Shown here: in pieces, positions 31,919 to 42,353 of the stretch
How the letters are laid out: every line of letters starts with the position of its first letter
Numbering within the stretch: the stretch's first letter is position 1
NCBI GenBank assembly: GCA_003194525.1
Contig: NBIV01000340.1
Location: forward strand, 1 to 64,000
From: Gracilariopsis chorda
Taxonomy: Eukaryota; Rhodophyta; Florideophyceae; Gracilariales; Gracilariaceae
DNA: 64,000 bases
Direction of reading: 5' to 3'
The notes under the pieces: generated by a model
The model's input: only the letters and a program-made list of their open reading frames with translations
The model's database searches: none
What the model was told of the DNA's origin: nothing
Position numbers and translations under genes: made by a program

Positions 31919-33187
31919 CTAATGCGAGAAACAGCCCCGCACCAGAAATCTCTGAAGCTGTAAAACCGAGCCATTGGTTCTTGACTCTCCAATTCCCAAA
32001 TGACACACAAATGGCCCACCATCACAACCATTCTCCGAGAGCGCGACAGAAAAGTCGACCGTTGTAACAGACAGAGCAGGAACGCGCAAAGGCAAAGAAG
32101 GTGATTGAATCACAATTCGATTTCCGCACGTGTCGTATCCATACTCAGCTGTGAGTCGATATAAAACGCCATCAATAGCTTTGAACCGCCTGCCGGGCGA
32201 GTTCACAACCCTTAGCGCGGCGCGGAACAGTGCAGATGCGTCCACGCCCGTCAACAGTAAGCCTTTTGTTGCGTTTACAAGGGCGGAAAGCTGTCCTGCG
32301 GCCACTTGTTCCCCTTCATCGGGTGGAAGAGGAGTGCAATACACCGGCGAACAGGAGGGACTAAAGGGACACTGTGGCAGCTTTGCCAATGCACCATCTA
32401 ACCCGGGCTGTCCCACACTTGCTGCGATCAAAGCCGTCTCGCTAAACTCATTGAAGATACTAAAACGCGTCCGAGCTGGTTCATAGTCACTTTTTGTACA
32501 TGTCGGATCACGTCCTGGAGTATCTCCCGCCACTACCACAATGCGCCGAGCGTTGGTTCCCCTCCAACCAATAGTTTGGGCATAACGTGCCTTGTCGATG
32601 GCGTTGAGGAGAGTGCGAGGGACCGTTTTCATCTGAAGGGAGGGAATGAACTGCAATGCGTTTCGAACGGCAGAGACGTTGGACGTCATTGACTGAAGCG
32701 GTAAATACGGCGGCCCGTAACGACTGAATGACGCCTCTCCCGCGTAAACAGCAACAGCGATGATGGCAGACAACTTTTTGGTCATTGCGGTTGCCAAAGT
32801 TGAGAACTCGGTGATCACTTTGGGCAGGTGGTCTCGCATCGATGGTGAGGCATCCACCAAAAAGAGAACGCTGAGACTTGCATCGAGCAGATTCACACTC
32901 ATGCGGAAGCTCACTGGGTTAGACAGGGACAGCACGAAATCATTGACCGGGTATTCATTGTTTGGGCACGGATTGATCCTTGCGAGATCAGGATCGAGAG
33001 TGCAATTGCCGTCCAAAGATATGCAGCCATGCTGTTTGGCTGGTTCACATTGAGTTTCTGAAAGTCCTTCGCAAAGAACATGAGCAAAAAGGCCTGCTTC
33101 GCGACACTTTGGTTGTGCAGTGCAGCATGGAAGGAGGATAGAAACGACAACAACAACGACGTAAAAGCTTATCACTTCAAGCGCCAT
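31919..33187 (-). CDS. Secreted integrin-beta-like protein with VWA/betaI domain
   Basis: 422 aa from ATG 33187. A signal peptide (about residues 1-24, hydrophobic VVVVVSILLP) precedes a cysteine-rich PSI-like segment (CEGLSETQCEPAKQHGC). A short hybrid-like strand region (FVLSLSNPVSFRMSVN) comes next, then a VWA/betaI domain with a complete MIDAS DxSxS (VDASPSM; D112, S114, S116) followed by helix RDHLPKVITEF. Later come IVVVAGDTPGRDP and a cysteine-rich C-terminus. No C-terminal membrane helix is seen, so it is probably secreted or wall-associated. The order PSI, hybrid strand, betaI resembles the integrin beta N-terminus, though generic VWA proteins cannot be excluded. It is transcribed divergently from the GNAT gene, with a 408-bp shared upstream region. 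Confidence 0.75.
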   Translation of the reverse strand: MALEVISFYVVVVVVSILLPCCTAQPKCREAGLFAHVLCEGLSETQCEPAKQHGCISLDGNCTLDPDLARINPCPNNEYPVNDFVLSLSNPVSFRMSVNLLDASLSVLFLVDASPSMRDHLPKVITEFSTLATAMTKKLSAIIAVAVYAGEASFSRYGPPYLPLQSMTSNVSAVRNALQFIPSLQMKTVPRTLLNAIDKARYAQTIGWRGTNARRIVVVAGDTPGRDPTCTKSDYEPARTRFSIFNEFSETALIAASVGQPGLDGALAKLPQCPFSPSCSPVYCTPLPPDEGEQVAAGQLSALVNATKGLLLTGVDASALFRAALRVVNSPGRRFKAIDGVLYRLTAEYGYDTCGNRIVIQSPSLPLRVPALSVTTVDFSVALSENGCDGGPFVCHLGIGESRTNGSVLQLQRFLVRGCFSH

Positions 33188-33595
33188 GAGAAACGAGCGG
33201 AAAGGCTCCGGCTTTTCAGGTAGCAGAAGGTGATTGTCAAGAAATAAGACGTAGCTTTCTGTGATTTCCTGGGGAGAAGATTCATTCGAAGTCTCTCAAG
33301 AATGAAGTCAAGAGTTGGCAGTGGTAGTTTACCCTTTATCCACGGCGCGGGTCTTCAAGCAGAATCAAATGTAAGGCTATTAGACACGCGAATGAAATCA
33401 TCGCTGCTTGATGAGCGATAAACTGCGCTCTGCTGTCTCCCTTCAAATTTGGTGTAAGCTCCAATGCTGTGATCACATGAACGTGTATTGAGCACGAGCA
33501 CACAAGTTCATAACTAGCTAGGTGTAGTCCCTCGAGATCGTTCGCTACTGATCTCAGACGTGCGATACTAGCGGCACGATTTGCTCAACAAAGGC
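33188..33595. other. Divergent intergenic region
   Basis: 408 bp between two start codons pointing apart, presumably holding both promoters. No clear TATA box within 100 bp of either start. No coding signal. Confidence 0.35.
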
Positions 33596-34732
33596 ATGTC
33601 GCATTGCAAACCGCGTCCCATTTCGCTCACACTGCTCATCCACTTCAACGGTGACTCGTTCCTTTTTCGTCCCTACCACAATGAATATCACCGCACTCAG
33701 CTACAGACCATTTGCCGCAACGTCTACAATGGAATAGACTTCGTGCCGCAGATTGCGCACGCGCTGAGCAGCGATGTGCGCTGCTCTCCGTATGTACTGT
33801 GTGACGCAATGGGTGTGGCGGCCTTCGTCAACATGCGATGGAGGGAGCGTCATCACAATGACAACCGGGTACTATTCTTCTTCGACGGCATGCGCGTGCG
33901 AGAGAGCTTGCGAGGGAACGGAGTGGGCACGCTTACTTTGTCGGCCGCCATGCATGCAATAAGTTCCACGTACCGTATGAGTAACAACCACAAACCGCGC
34001 ATCGCTCTCCTCTCAGTGACGAACCCTCACAACAAGGCCATGCGCGAAGTGTTTCACAAACTCAGGTGGACCAGTCACGAGGTCATGCATGTGTGGCCTA
34101 CTCCAGACATTGTTCTCGATGCGAAACGGCGAAATATGCGCTTGATGGAGGTCGTTGACGAGTCTAATTCGATCACCGCCCCGCTTAGAGAATTCTCGAA
34201 ACAATGGACCGCTGTCTTTACCGAAGGCCAGATCCTCACAGCCATGAAGCTGTTGCAGCAGCAAGGCGCCAGCTATCAGCGACCCCTCTACTACGACGTA
34301 GAGTCCGCCGAGTGCGCCAGTACTTTTCTCAAACACAAGCTGGCCCTAGCGGAGCGCCGGTCTGTGTGGCGCCTGCAGATTGACGGCCAGTTGCGAGGAT
34401 TGATCTTCGTCCGGGAGATAGTAGTTGAACAATCCGAGCCGTGCAAGCACAGCCTCCTTTCCGCTTGTGTGGTGGATGCGCAGGCGGCGGAAAGTTGCAT
34501 CGTTTTTGCCACAGAGCACCTGGCTCTTGACGTTTTCAACGTGGTTTATGACACGCCTATCCGCTCGCATCATATCTCGCAATCGAAATTGTTGTCTCGA
34601 GTGCCGTCGGAGCCCTTCGTCATCTACAGACACGACGGTTCACAATGTGACAAGGTTGGCGTCAACATGGAATGCACCGCTGTCGAGCCTCAAACACAAA
34701 GAGCGCGTCTAATCCGCAATGACCAGCCCTGA
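33596..34732 (+). CDS. GNAT-family N-acetyltransferase (NAT16-like)
   Basis: About 378 aa from ATG 33596 (MSHCKPRPISLTLL); five in-frame codons upstream begin with TTG. The N-terminal GNAT domain shows FRPYHNEYHRTQLQTICRNV, then YNGIDFVPQIAHAL, a strand giving VLFFFDGMRVRESLRGNGVG with the acetyl-CoA pyrophosphate loop (R-x2-G-x-G: RGNGVG), and LLSVTNPHNKAMREVFHKLRW, the conserved N..S/A..L/F..LGF-type helix. The early 'DYVP/DFVP' motif and the two-domain length resemble vertebrate NAT16 (histidine acetyltransferase) and plant HLS1. The C-terminal domain (260-378) is less conserved. The substrate cannot be told from sequence. The frame is intact. Confidence 0.75.
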   Translation: MSHCKPRPISLTLLIHFNGDSFLFRPYHNEYHRTQLQTICRNVYNGIDFVPQIAHALSSDVRCSPYVLCDAMGVAAFVNMRWRERHHNDNRVLFFFDGMRVRESLRGNGVGTLTLSAAMHAISSTYRMSNNHKPRIALLSVTNPHNKAMREVFHKLRWTSHEVMHVWPTPDIVLDAKRRNMRLMEVVDESNSITAPLREFSKQWTAVFTEGQILTAMKLLQQQGASYQRPLYYDVESAECASTFLKHKLALAERRSVWRLQIDGQLRGLIFVREIVVEQSEPCKHSLLSACVVDAQAAESCIVFATEHLALDVFNVVYDTPIRSHHISQSKLLSRVPSEPFVIYRHDGSQCDKVGVNMECTAVEPQTQRARLIRNDQP

Positions 34733-35084
34733 CAATCACCGACTTGAGACGACAACGTGAGACTAGTAGGCTGAAGCTACATTGATTATATGACTCTACC
34801 GGGCACACAGCTGCGTCGAAGTACAGTAAATGTAGACTGCTCATAAGTTTTTAATTTTTAAAAAGTGCACTGACCTTTCACACAGTATTTCGTTGGATGA
34901 GCTCACTTTTGCTTTTCGAATGGATCTCAGAAGCCAGAACTTCGCTCCCCTTTAATCAAATCAACAATTTTATTATATTTGTACGGAGAACCAAATCATT
35001 GTTGTGCACCACAGTTGCCTATGAAGAAGGCCCTCCCAACATATTCAATGTAAATCGTCCTTCACTGAAGTATGTCACAACTTG
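34733..35084. other. Non-coding spacer
   Basis: AT-rich 3' flank of the acetyltransferase gene, with TTTTTAATTTTTAAAAAG near 34850 that could serve transcript end formation. Nothing else seen. Confidence 0.3.
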
Positions 35085-36043
35085 ATTTGTTGTAGACTGA
35101 GTCAATTCTGAAACTTCTTGAAGAGTCATGAGCCTGTTCCGGTACTGAACAACACGTTGCAGCCTCTGAATAATATATTCGAACATTCACAAATCGATAT
35201 TGGTTGCTTCAAAACCATATTGAATATGTGATGTCGCAGTCAGGTCTCTCACGATGTCATTCGATGCAAAGACTTTGATCCCACACACTTCACCCAAGAG
35301 TCTCAGTGCGTAGCCCTCCTGCGATGTGTTGCATACCAAATGGGGCGATAGCATCCGCTAAGTTTGTAAGGGTTCAACCACAGAAGTTCTTGGCCTTCCT
35401 GAAGAGAGAAAGCTTTTACTGAAAGCTCTCCTTCAGCTTAGTAATAGAAAGCTGTTAAGCACAATAAAGAAGACGAAGTAAAGGTTCAAGCCCTAGAATA
35501 TACTCTTCTCCACTCATACCGTTTTGAGCAAGTGCTATAAGCCTTTTAGAATCTGAAACCTTTTTAAAGATTTCGAGTTTGGAATGCAAGAAGTGTGCTA
35601 CCGTCCGCTGCTCGTGTCTTCACATTCTCCATGTAATACCTTCTAGCTAGCCTATGTTCCATGTTCAGATCCTCTCGGAAAATTCTTGAGCACCCGCCAT
35701 CAGCCACGTACAACGTTTGCCTTGTAAACAGCTGAGCGCTTCTCCCTCCAAAATGACATCAGTGGGTCTTCCAAGCTGTAACTCCTCTCCTCACAATTTG
35801 ATCGACTACGTTTCCTGTAATCTTTTTGTCTTCAGTGAAAATTGGAAGTACTGGTCGATGTGCTTTGATCGACGGAATATCATATGACACATCGAAAACT
35901 GAACTATTTCCGCAGTCATTGTCACCATCCAACTTGAATACTGCGTTTGATAGGGCTTCTATGAACGCAAATGTTATCAGACAGTCTTCTGTACTCATGT
36001 GCGTATATGGTGCATCCGCACTACTGAAATGAAATGACCGCAC
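35085..36043 (-). pseudogene. Decayed minus-strand coding relic of unknown family
   Basis: The 5' piece (36043-35759) reads APYTHMSTEDCLITFAFIEA, LDGDNDCGNSSVFDVSYDI and RPVLPIFTEDKKITGNVVD. After a stop, readable segments continue in the same direction: EDLNMEHRLARRYYMENVKT, then LGEVCGIKVFASNDIVRDLT with HIQYGFEATNIDL, and VVQYRNRLMTLQEVSELTQS down to 35085. Stops and shifts interrupt it at least six times. Sequence complexity is like a real protein, perhaps a transposase or a helicase-type element protein, but I do not recognise it. Confidence 0.4.
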
Positions 36044-36743
36044 AGGAACGTCACAAACTCTCTAATGGTCATCACTGTTCCATGACGACTCCTAACTCTG
36101 ACGCTAATTCTTTGAGCAAAGAAGGTGATCCAGTCAGAATGGCTCAAGTCTCCAGAGGAAGCGGTTCCAAGCTTCTGTGCACTTCTAACAATTGGCTCCC
36201 GAAAATGGTACTTCTGATGAACAAGAAGCAGCTGATAAGACGTCGGATTTTAAGGAGGGAAGTCTTGAGGAGAATGAAAAATGGGCATGTGAGGTAATGT
36301 CAAGGGACCATGGGTCTGAGCTGACAGAAGTAGGAATATTGCTGTCCAAAACGTTCCACGTTGCCAAGCTAGGCGCCGATAGAGGAGGTACCAGGAGATA
36401 TTCCGAGTACCAAGGCACTGTGGCCTTAGTATTTATTATGCAGTAGTTTTATTCAGTATTTTAGGATATTTTCCGGAGGTCAGAGTGCGCTGTCAACCAT
36501 ATAGGTTGGCTTGAGTGCCGCCGATCTCCAAAGCGCAAAGATAATCGCCATTGCAGTCTTCCTTTGGCCCTTTGCAGCTAGTAGACGTTAAAAGCCTCCA
36601 AGCCACCGCTACCAATCTTATGAGCTGTAAGGACATGAAATAACGCCCGCCCACTGCACCTCGCTGCCAGTTGGTGCATCCGTCACCAGTATGCCCAGTA
36701 TATTTTCACCCCAGCTACTGGCTCTTTCTGTCACTACTACCTT
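36044..36743. other. Non-coding spacer
   Basis: Only short overlapping frames on both strands (for example 36192-36446), with no recognisable motif. Confidence 0.3.
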
Positions 36744-38408
36744 TCAGTATACTACTATTCCATTTAACCAAGGGACGTAGTACTGTACTACAGGGGCTGT
36801 AAAGGCTCTCCTGAGTGCCAAGTGTTGACCAGATGGTGGTTCAACCCGTACTCTTGCTTCAATCGGTTCACCGGCGCCGAAGTGGCTCTCTCGATGTATG
36901 GGAGCCAAGCCTTTGACAACTTGTCTGCGTATCGGTTCACCGCGCTTGGCAGCCATTTTGCAATAAATTAAACCCCGAGTACGTGAAGTAGTGTCCTTAG
37001 CTTTCTCAATTCTGCCATCATCGGTTTCGAAGATGAAACCATCCGTGCAGACTAGTTCCAAAGTCACCGCAGAGCCCGGTAAGTACTTGGCGAAATGTCT
37101 CTCCAGAAGCAACTTGACAGCCTGTAGCTATCGCAATGTGATTGAATCTCTCTGATCCACTGCTCTCCAGAACTCTTGACCGGCCAATAAACCATTTGCA
37201 ACTCGCTTCATGTCGGTTCCCTGGGTTCCCCCATAACCTAAGTCGGCCGCCTCGCAGTGGATGTTCACGCTGGTTCCATCTGATGCAGTAACAGGCCTTC
37301 GGTAGGATCGAACGCCCGCCAATGCCAAAAAATCACGGATGGACTACCTCGAAAGTCAGACTCGATCTTTTTTCCCACTGTTCACGCCGTCCTGGTGCAC
37401 CTTTAAATCAGTGTACAACAAACTGCTGTAAAACCTTGCCAACGCAAAACCTAGCCCAAGGGACGTACACATGCCGCAGGATTGACGCAATGACCTTAAA
37501 GACACCAATCTTCGATTGCAGTATGTTGCCTGTATTAGTTTGTGCGCCAATTGCCTTACTTTTGTCACCTTGTGCTCCACCACAAACACCTTCATTGCCG
37601 TAGTGCAAATGAAGAATCGAAGGTGGTTCAAGCGCTGAGTCCCCTCGCCATTGCTCTTGTACGGGTGTTTGATTATACCAAGACTGGCCAAGAGAATGTC
37701 CAGCTCCTGCCGCGCACGCGCGCAGTCGTCCCGCGTTGCGGCCTGCCCTTAGGCGGATGGTGCTATCAGAAAGTCTTCTATATATGGTAGCACGCTCTAA
37801 CCCCATCTCTCTCTGGTTTACCTGACTAGAGCTTTCAAAAGTTTTGGGAACCACATTGCTGACATGTCCTATACAAAGGGAAGAGCCACGCACCGAACAT
37901 GTCGACCAGGATAACGGAAGATAAAGTAGTCGCGCATAAACGGGGCCAAGTAGAATGCGCGGTATCCCACTTTCATGTCCCATGACATTAGGTAATCATC
38001 CTTCTGTAAATCCAGTGCAAAAGAGGGTATCGTCGCCATCTTCACTATCCTTCTGTGCCATTGTTTGCTTTGCTTGGAAAAGTTTATCACGAATCACCCT
38101 ACAGGCTCTCCGCAATGGTCTTGCCCAAACAAAGTGAACGCCCAAGAAATCATATTTCCCTTCTGTGCTTGGTTCATGGCGTAAAGCTCTGACATGTCCT
38201 CTTAAACATTCTTTTAAAAGCCTTTCGCGAGATTCCGGAGCTCAAACTCCCGGTCATGCGCCCTTTGGTGTATATGTGGTAGCAAGACACCGTCCGTGAA
38301 AGGGGCCGTAGGAAAGTCTTTCATTCCGTACTTTACAACAATAACACGAAGTGTGACGCCCTGAGAACTTTCCGCCAGTGAGCGGACCTCAGTGACGTTT
38401 GCCTTCAA
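36744..38408 (-). pseudogene. Second reverse-transcriptase relic (RT plus RNase H-like)
   Basis: Read 38408 to 36744. An N-terminal segment (PTAPFTDGVLLPHIHQ, FELRNLAKGF) is followed by an RT palm block (LMSWDMKVGYRAFYLAPFMR, DYFIFRYPGRHVRCVALPFV: KxGYxx...LPFG type). A frameshifted middle (37983-37408) comes next, then an RNase H-like stretch (NIHCEAADLGYGGTQGTDMK, WRAVDQRDSITLR, stop, AVKLLLERHF). This G..I..TLREL.AV arrangement is seen in DIRS-like and related protist RT elements. At least two frameshifts and one stop are visible. It is a different family from the RT at 25780-26830. Confidence 0.65.
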
Positions 38409-38454
38409 AGTGGGGACACCACAAAATCAAATCCAGAAGCTTTGCACCTTTCCA

Positions 38455-40029
38455 TTACTTTGAGGCTTGGGCCTGTTTTTCCTTGTAACCCTTTCGTCTT
38501 CTACCGTTGAGCTGCTCCAGTTTCAGCTCTGCTAGCTGTTTGACGGATTCAATTTCAATTTTGATAGTTAAAGCTTCCTTGGCTGTGCGATAAGACTCCG
38601 AAAGTACGGCGTCGTGTCTTTCTTTCACAAGAAAACACCTTTGCCTAGCGACTTCAAGTTCTTGCATCGTTATATCCCGGAAATACTGACCACGCATCGC
38701 AAAAACTTCCACTGTGGCCTTCGCGAAGTTTTTTATGATTTCCAGAAGTTTACAAAACGTTTCGTTGTCTTCGTTCTCACGCATTGAAATAGAAAGAGTG
38801 GTTAGGGCCAGTTCGATAGAAACTCCAAGAACGTACTGGGTTTTCCACTCTTTTGCGGAGCGCTTGTACCGATTTCTCAAGTCACAGTAGAACGCGTTTT
38901 GCGCAGTCCTGAAGTAGCCCAAGTGTGTCATAGGTACGTGTGCGTCTCGCTGAAACATGCAACGCTGTTCAATCATTGTGGAGCAGTATCTCAAGGCCGT
39001 AAATCCTCCCAAGGTGTTCGTAGTTTTGCTCTCTTGAGAGGTAGGTGCAGCCAACGGGCCCTCCGTACCACACAGTGCTCGGGTGTTAAACCGAGGTGGC
39101 TTCCGGCTATACCAACGGAGGTGATTTCGAGAATCGCGTTACCAGAATAGTGCACAGGTCCGTGTGAGCGGTGTTTTGGTCCACGGAGAATCCGGAAAGG
39201 GAAAAGGGAAAACGGGGAGAAACCGAAATGAAAGGTACAACTCGGCAGGTCGTGCAGAAAGCCGAAAGAGACCCAGCGGTGAGCGGTGTTGCTTGTTCAG
39301 CCAGAACGGCAAAACGCAATACTGAGTCAAGCAGCTACCTATTCCAGCAATAAAAAGTAACCAAAACGGTAAAAGCAGTGAACAATGGCGAGTCCACGGG
39401 GTAAGACAGATCAGCGGTCTTTGGTGATACTGTTCGGGTCAGTATAAAGGAACCGAACGTGGTGAAACCCCAGCAGAAGTTGGTCACTTCGCTCAGATGA
39501 TGAAATTAGAGCCGAGTCACAGCCTGTCATTAATTCCGGGCGAAACAGCACGGCCATCCTCCTTAAAGTACTTTTGGGTCACAATAAACTAAGCATACTA
39601 CTACTGTATTGTGCCACATTTGTGGTCCACAAACTTGTGTCAGTTGGCGGCACTGCCGGCCACGGCACAACAGGACACGTGTGAATCATGCCAACCATGA
39701 ATAATATCCGTATGCTGCCCACGCATCCATCGCTTCCACATACAACAGAAATTATCCACGAAGGTTCCAAAAATACCAATTAAAATTAATATCGAATTTC
39801 ACCCAGTATTTCCGAAGGTCCACTCATATTTGAGTTGAACCGATGCCACGTCGGTATTCAATCATTTATGATCCACCTGGCCTAGAGGGTACGCTCAAAC
39901 ACATTGCGTTACAATCATTCTGGCTGTTTTGGTGGCTGCAACCACTTGTTCATAGTCGTGCAGTACAGTTTCAACTTCGTTTAGTGCTTTCTGAACGACT
40001 TGCAGATATATTAACTTTTCGGTTGCCAT
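38455..40029 (-). pseudogene. Coiled-coil gene split by a solo LTR
   Basis: The 3' part (38976-38455) is open and encodes charged helices (MQELEVARQRCFLVKERHDA, KIEIESVKQLAELKLEQLNG) ending in a basic Gln/Lys tail. The 5' part continues beyond the LTR at 39918-40029 in the same frame, from an ATG at 40029 (MATEKLIYLQVVQKALNEVE) to AATKTARM. Removing the LTR plus one 5-bp duplication leaves about 210 codons with no stop, which shows the insertion is recent relative to decay of the gene. Function unknown. It may be a host gene or the ORF1 of the adjacent RT relic on the same strand. Confidence 0.7.
38977..39913 (+). repeat. Solo LTR (family 2), 937 bp, with 5-bp target duplication
   Basis: Begins TGTGGAGCAG at 38977 and ends GCGTTACA at 39913 (TG...CA). 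It is flanked by the identical pentamer ATCAT at 38972-38976 and 39914-39918. No internal coding sequence is present, so it is the product of LTR-LTR recombination. It aligns with the LTR at 22940-23885, with the partial LTR at 23910-24374 and with the fragment at 57717-57990. Confidence 0.93.
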
Positions 40030-40388
40030 AATGTGCGCCTAAGTTTAGGTCACTTGCTACGAAAGGTGTTGCCGCTTATAAGGGTCGTTCTATGAGCTTC
40101 AAAAATTTAACAGATGTAAACGTGTTACGCAATCAACTTCAAGCTTTCACCCAAGGCTTCATTCTATGAGTTTTGTTCTAACGCCAGCCCCATACCCTCT
40201 CAGATACTAGTCAGTAGCCTTGTGGCCACCCTTGCATCATGCCAACGTTCAAACGTGTAACTCAATGCCAATATCTGGGAATTCGAAAACAGCGTAACGG
40301 AACAAAACATCGCGCTCTACTAAGCAAGACAGATCTCTCCAGAGCAATGCGTGTGTTCAAATGCTCATCAACTATATAAAACCGAAGA
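40030..40388. other. Non-coding spacer
   Basis: Upstream of the split gene and of the Harbinger fragment. No clear coding content; a TATATAAA string near 40374 precedes the transposase fragment. Confidence 0.3.
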
Positions 40389-41132
40389 GTGCTTACAGTC
40401 ATTTGTATTATTCTTTTCACCATTTCAGCGTACTTATGTCAACCTATACATTTCAAGAGCCCCGTTGTTTGGAGACCACAATTTAACTTTGACGCTCATA
40501 TGGCTACTGTTTCTAGTCAATTGTTTCGCCAAATGTACCGTCTTGCAAAACACCAGTTCACTATTCTTTCCAAACTTTTCGCAGTCAAACTCGTGAGAAT
40601 GCAAAGAAAATAGAGCTATTTTGCTGCTTCTCTATCTTTACCTGTTATGCTACGTTTGACGCTACGGTTCTCATCAGGCGCAGGCTATCTAAATCTTGGT
40701 TGGTCATACGGTGTTGTTGAATCTATCGAATATCATGTGTTTCATGACACTTTACACGTTCTAAATGAATTGCTTCCACACATTCGATTTCCGATCTCCT
40801 TTGAAGAGTGCTTTGCAAGCGTAGGTATGTTCAAAAAACGTCGCGGAAGATTTGATGGTGTTGTGGCTGCTTCGGATGCTATTGCGATCGAAATTATTCG
40901 GTCTAAACTCCATGAAGCGTCAAATACTTGTAACTACTACAATCGCAAAGAGATATTTGCAATATTTGTGCAGGCCGCAGTTCAAGCAGGCTACAAATTT
41001 TGCTTCATTTGTACGCGACATGCCGGTAGAACGCATGATTCTACAGCTTTTAAAGCAACTTTATTGTACGATCTGTTAAGCGGTCCATTGCTACCATTTT
41101 GGGCAGCTATTGTTGCTAATGAGGCTTATTAA
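40389..41132 (+). pseudogene. PIF/Harbinger transposase fragment
   Basis: The upstream frame (40389-40613) carries FRQMYRLAKHQFTILSKLF, like the FRMS..F..LL.. N-terminal helix of Harbinger transposases. After a stop and shift, 40647-41132 continues with LRFSSGAGYLNLGWSYGVVE, FDGVVAASDAIAIEI (expected DG.HI.I), NYYNRKEIFAIFVQAAVQAG with YKFCFICTRHAGRTHDSTAF, and AAIVANEAY. This follows the DDE_Tnp_4 order up to the third-acidic region, then stops where further sequence is expected. It is a dead 5' fragment; the two middle acidic residues are partly retained. Confidence 0.75.
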
Positions 41133-41589
41133 AAACCACCAAAAAAATTATAACGCCGTTTCCAAGACGAAATCTAAATCCAAATAAAAATATTTTCAGC
41201 GCGTATCCTCCTCTTTCTAGTTTTTGTTGCGAGCAGGCGTTCTGTTTATGACAAAACGTTTTAGTGTCTATTTGACCAGCAATCTCATATGAGGTCAATT
41301 TTATTCACTGTAGAACTTTATCAAAACCTTAAAACTTTTCCAAAAACTTTTTAACTTTGATCTTCCCATCATATCTTCTACGCCGGCAGCGCTGAACCAT
41401 GTCCGCAACACATCACCAACAGTCGTAGCTGTCACATCAGGCACTATTGTCAACAACATTGGTACACAATGGCCCCGTTTACAGATCTTATAGTTCAAAG
41501 AGCACTTGGTTGACCACTTTTCAAGTTCGAAATTTGAAATGTGGGGCCATGCGGTTCAGGTTTCAATTTTTTTTAATTTTGCGTGCCGT
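41133..41589. other. Non-coding, possible miniature element interior
   Basis: AT-rich, no genes. CTCATATGAGGTCA at 41284-41297 recurs within the 28-bp palindrome at 41590-41617, so the roughly 330 bp between could be a MITE whose ends carry TGACCTCATATGAGGTCA. Confidence 0.35.
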
Positions 41590-41617
41590 TGCGCTGACCT
41601 CATATGAGGTCAGCGCA
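41590..41617. repeat. 28-bp perfect palindrome
   Basis: TGCGCTGACCTCAT and its exact reverse complement abut with no spacer, centre CATATG. The half-motif CTCATATGAGGTCA also occurs at 41284-41297. Confidence 0.9.
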
Positions 41618-41619
41618 CC

Positions 41620-42353
41620 GGTCCGATAGACACTAGTAAACCTCTTTTTCCAGTTCCAACGATATTTGCAACTCTAACAGACCGGGACGCCACACTGCCA
41701 CGTCCTAAACCAATAGCCCTTCCGATAGCTATACTTCTGGTAACTGGTTTCGAAATAGTAGCTAGAGCTACTCCTCTCGATACGACTCCCGACGCCCATC
41801 TTGATGGACCCCTAGATGCGCCTTTTGACGCACCTCTGATCGTTGCAGCATTCTTAGCTCTAATGCCTTTCGTGCCATGCACGGTACCACGATTAACTGT
41901 CATGGTATTGGTTTCTTTTGATGAGCCATCCCGTCCCTGACTAGTCCTGCCTGTGCCGACAATGGGACCTACTGGGGCTCCGCTGGTGCAGGCAGTTCCC
42001 CGAGAACGCGCCAGTGGATTACGCCTGCCGGTCCCAGGTTGAACCGATGACGACACATACGAAGAATGGCGAGCTTTAGAATGGTTCTCACCTCCCCCGT
42101 AAGGTAATACCTGTCTTATATGGGATATTGAACAAATCAAAAATACGGGAGTCCCCACAGAATAAATCCGCGCATCTCCGTTCTGGGGCACGGACCTGGT
42201 GCCCACTGATTGTATGACACCTTGAGATCCGGCAACCTTTCCAGAAATTGCGTTCAAAGTGCTCCCCGCGTTAGAGGGATGCATTCCCCAGGACTTGAGA
42301 AGACCGGCTGTGTCACAAAATAGAGCCAACATTGTCATCTCACCCGCCAACAC
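41620..42353 (-). CDS. Possible low-complexity hypothetical protein
   Basis: An open frame of about 245 codons with Gly/Arg/Ser/Thr bias in the second half (RGASKGASRGPSRWASG, RAIGLGRGSVASRSVRVANI). The C-terminal codons run into the palindrome at 41590-41617. No domain or membrane pattern is recognised, and an AT-moderate region with few stops could give such a frame by chance or from an old element. Weak support for a gene. Confidence 0.25.
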
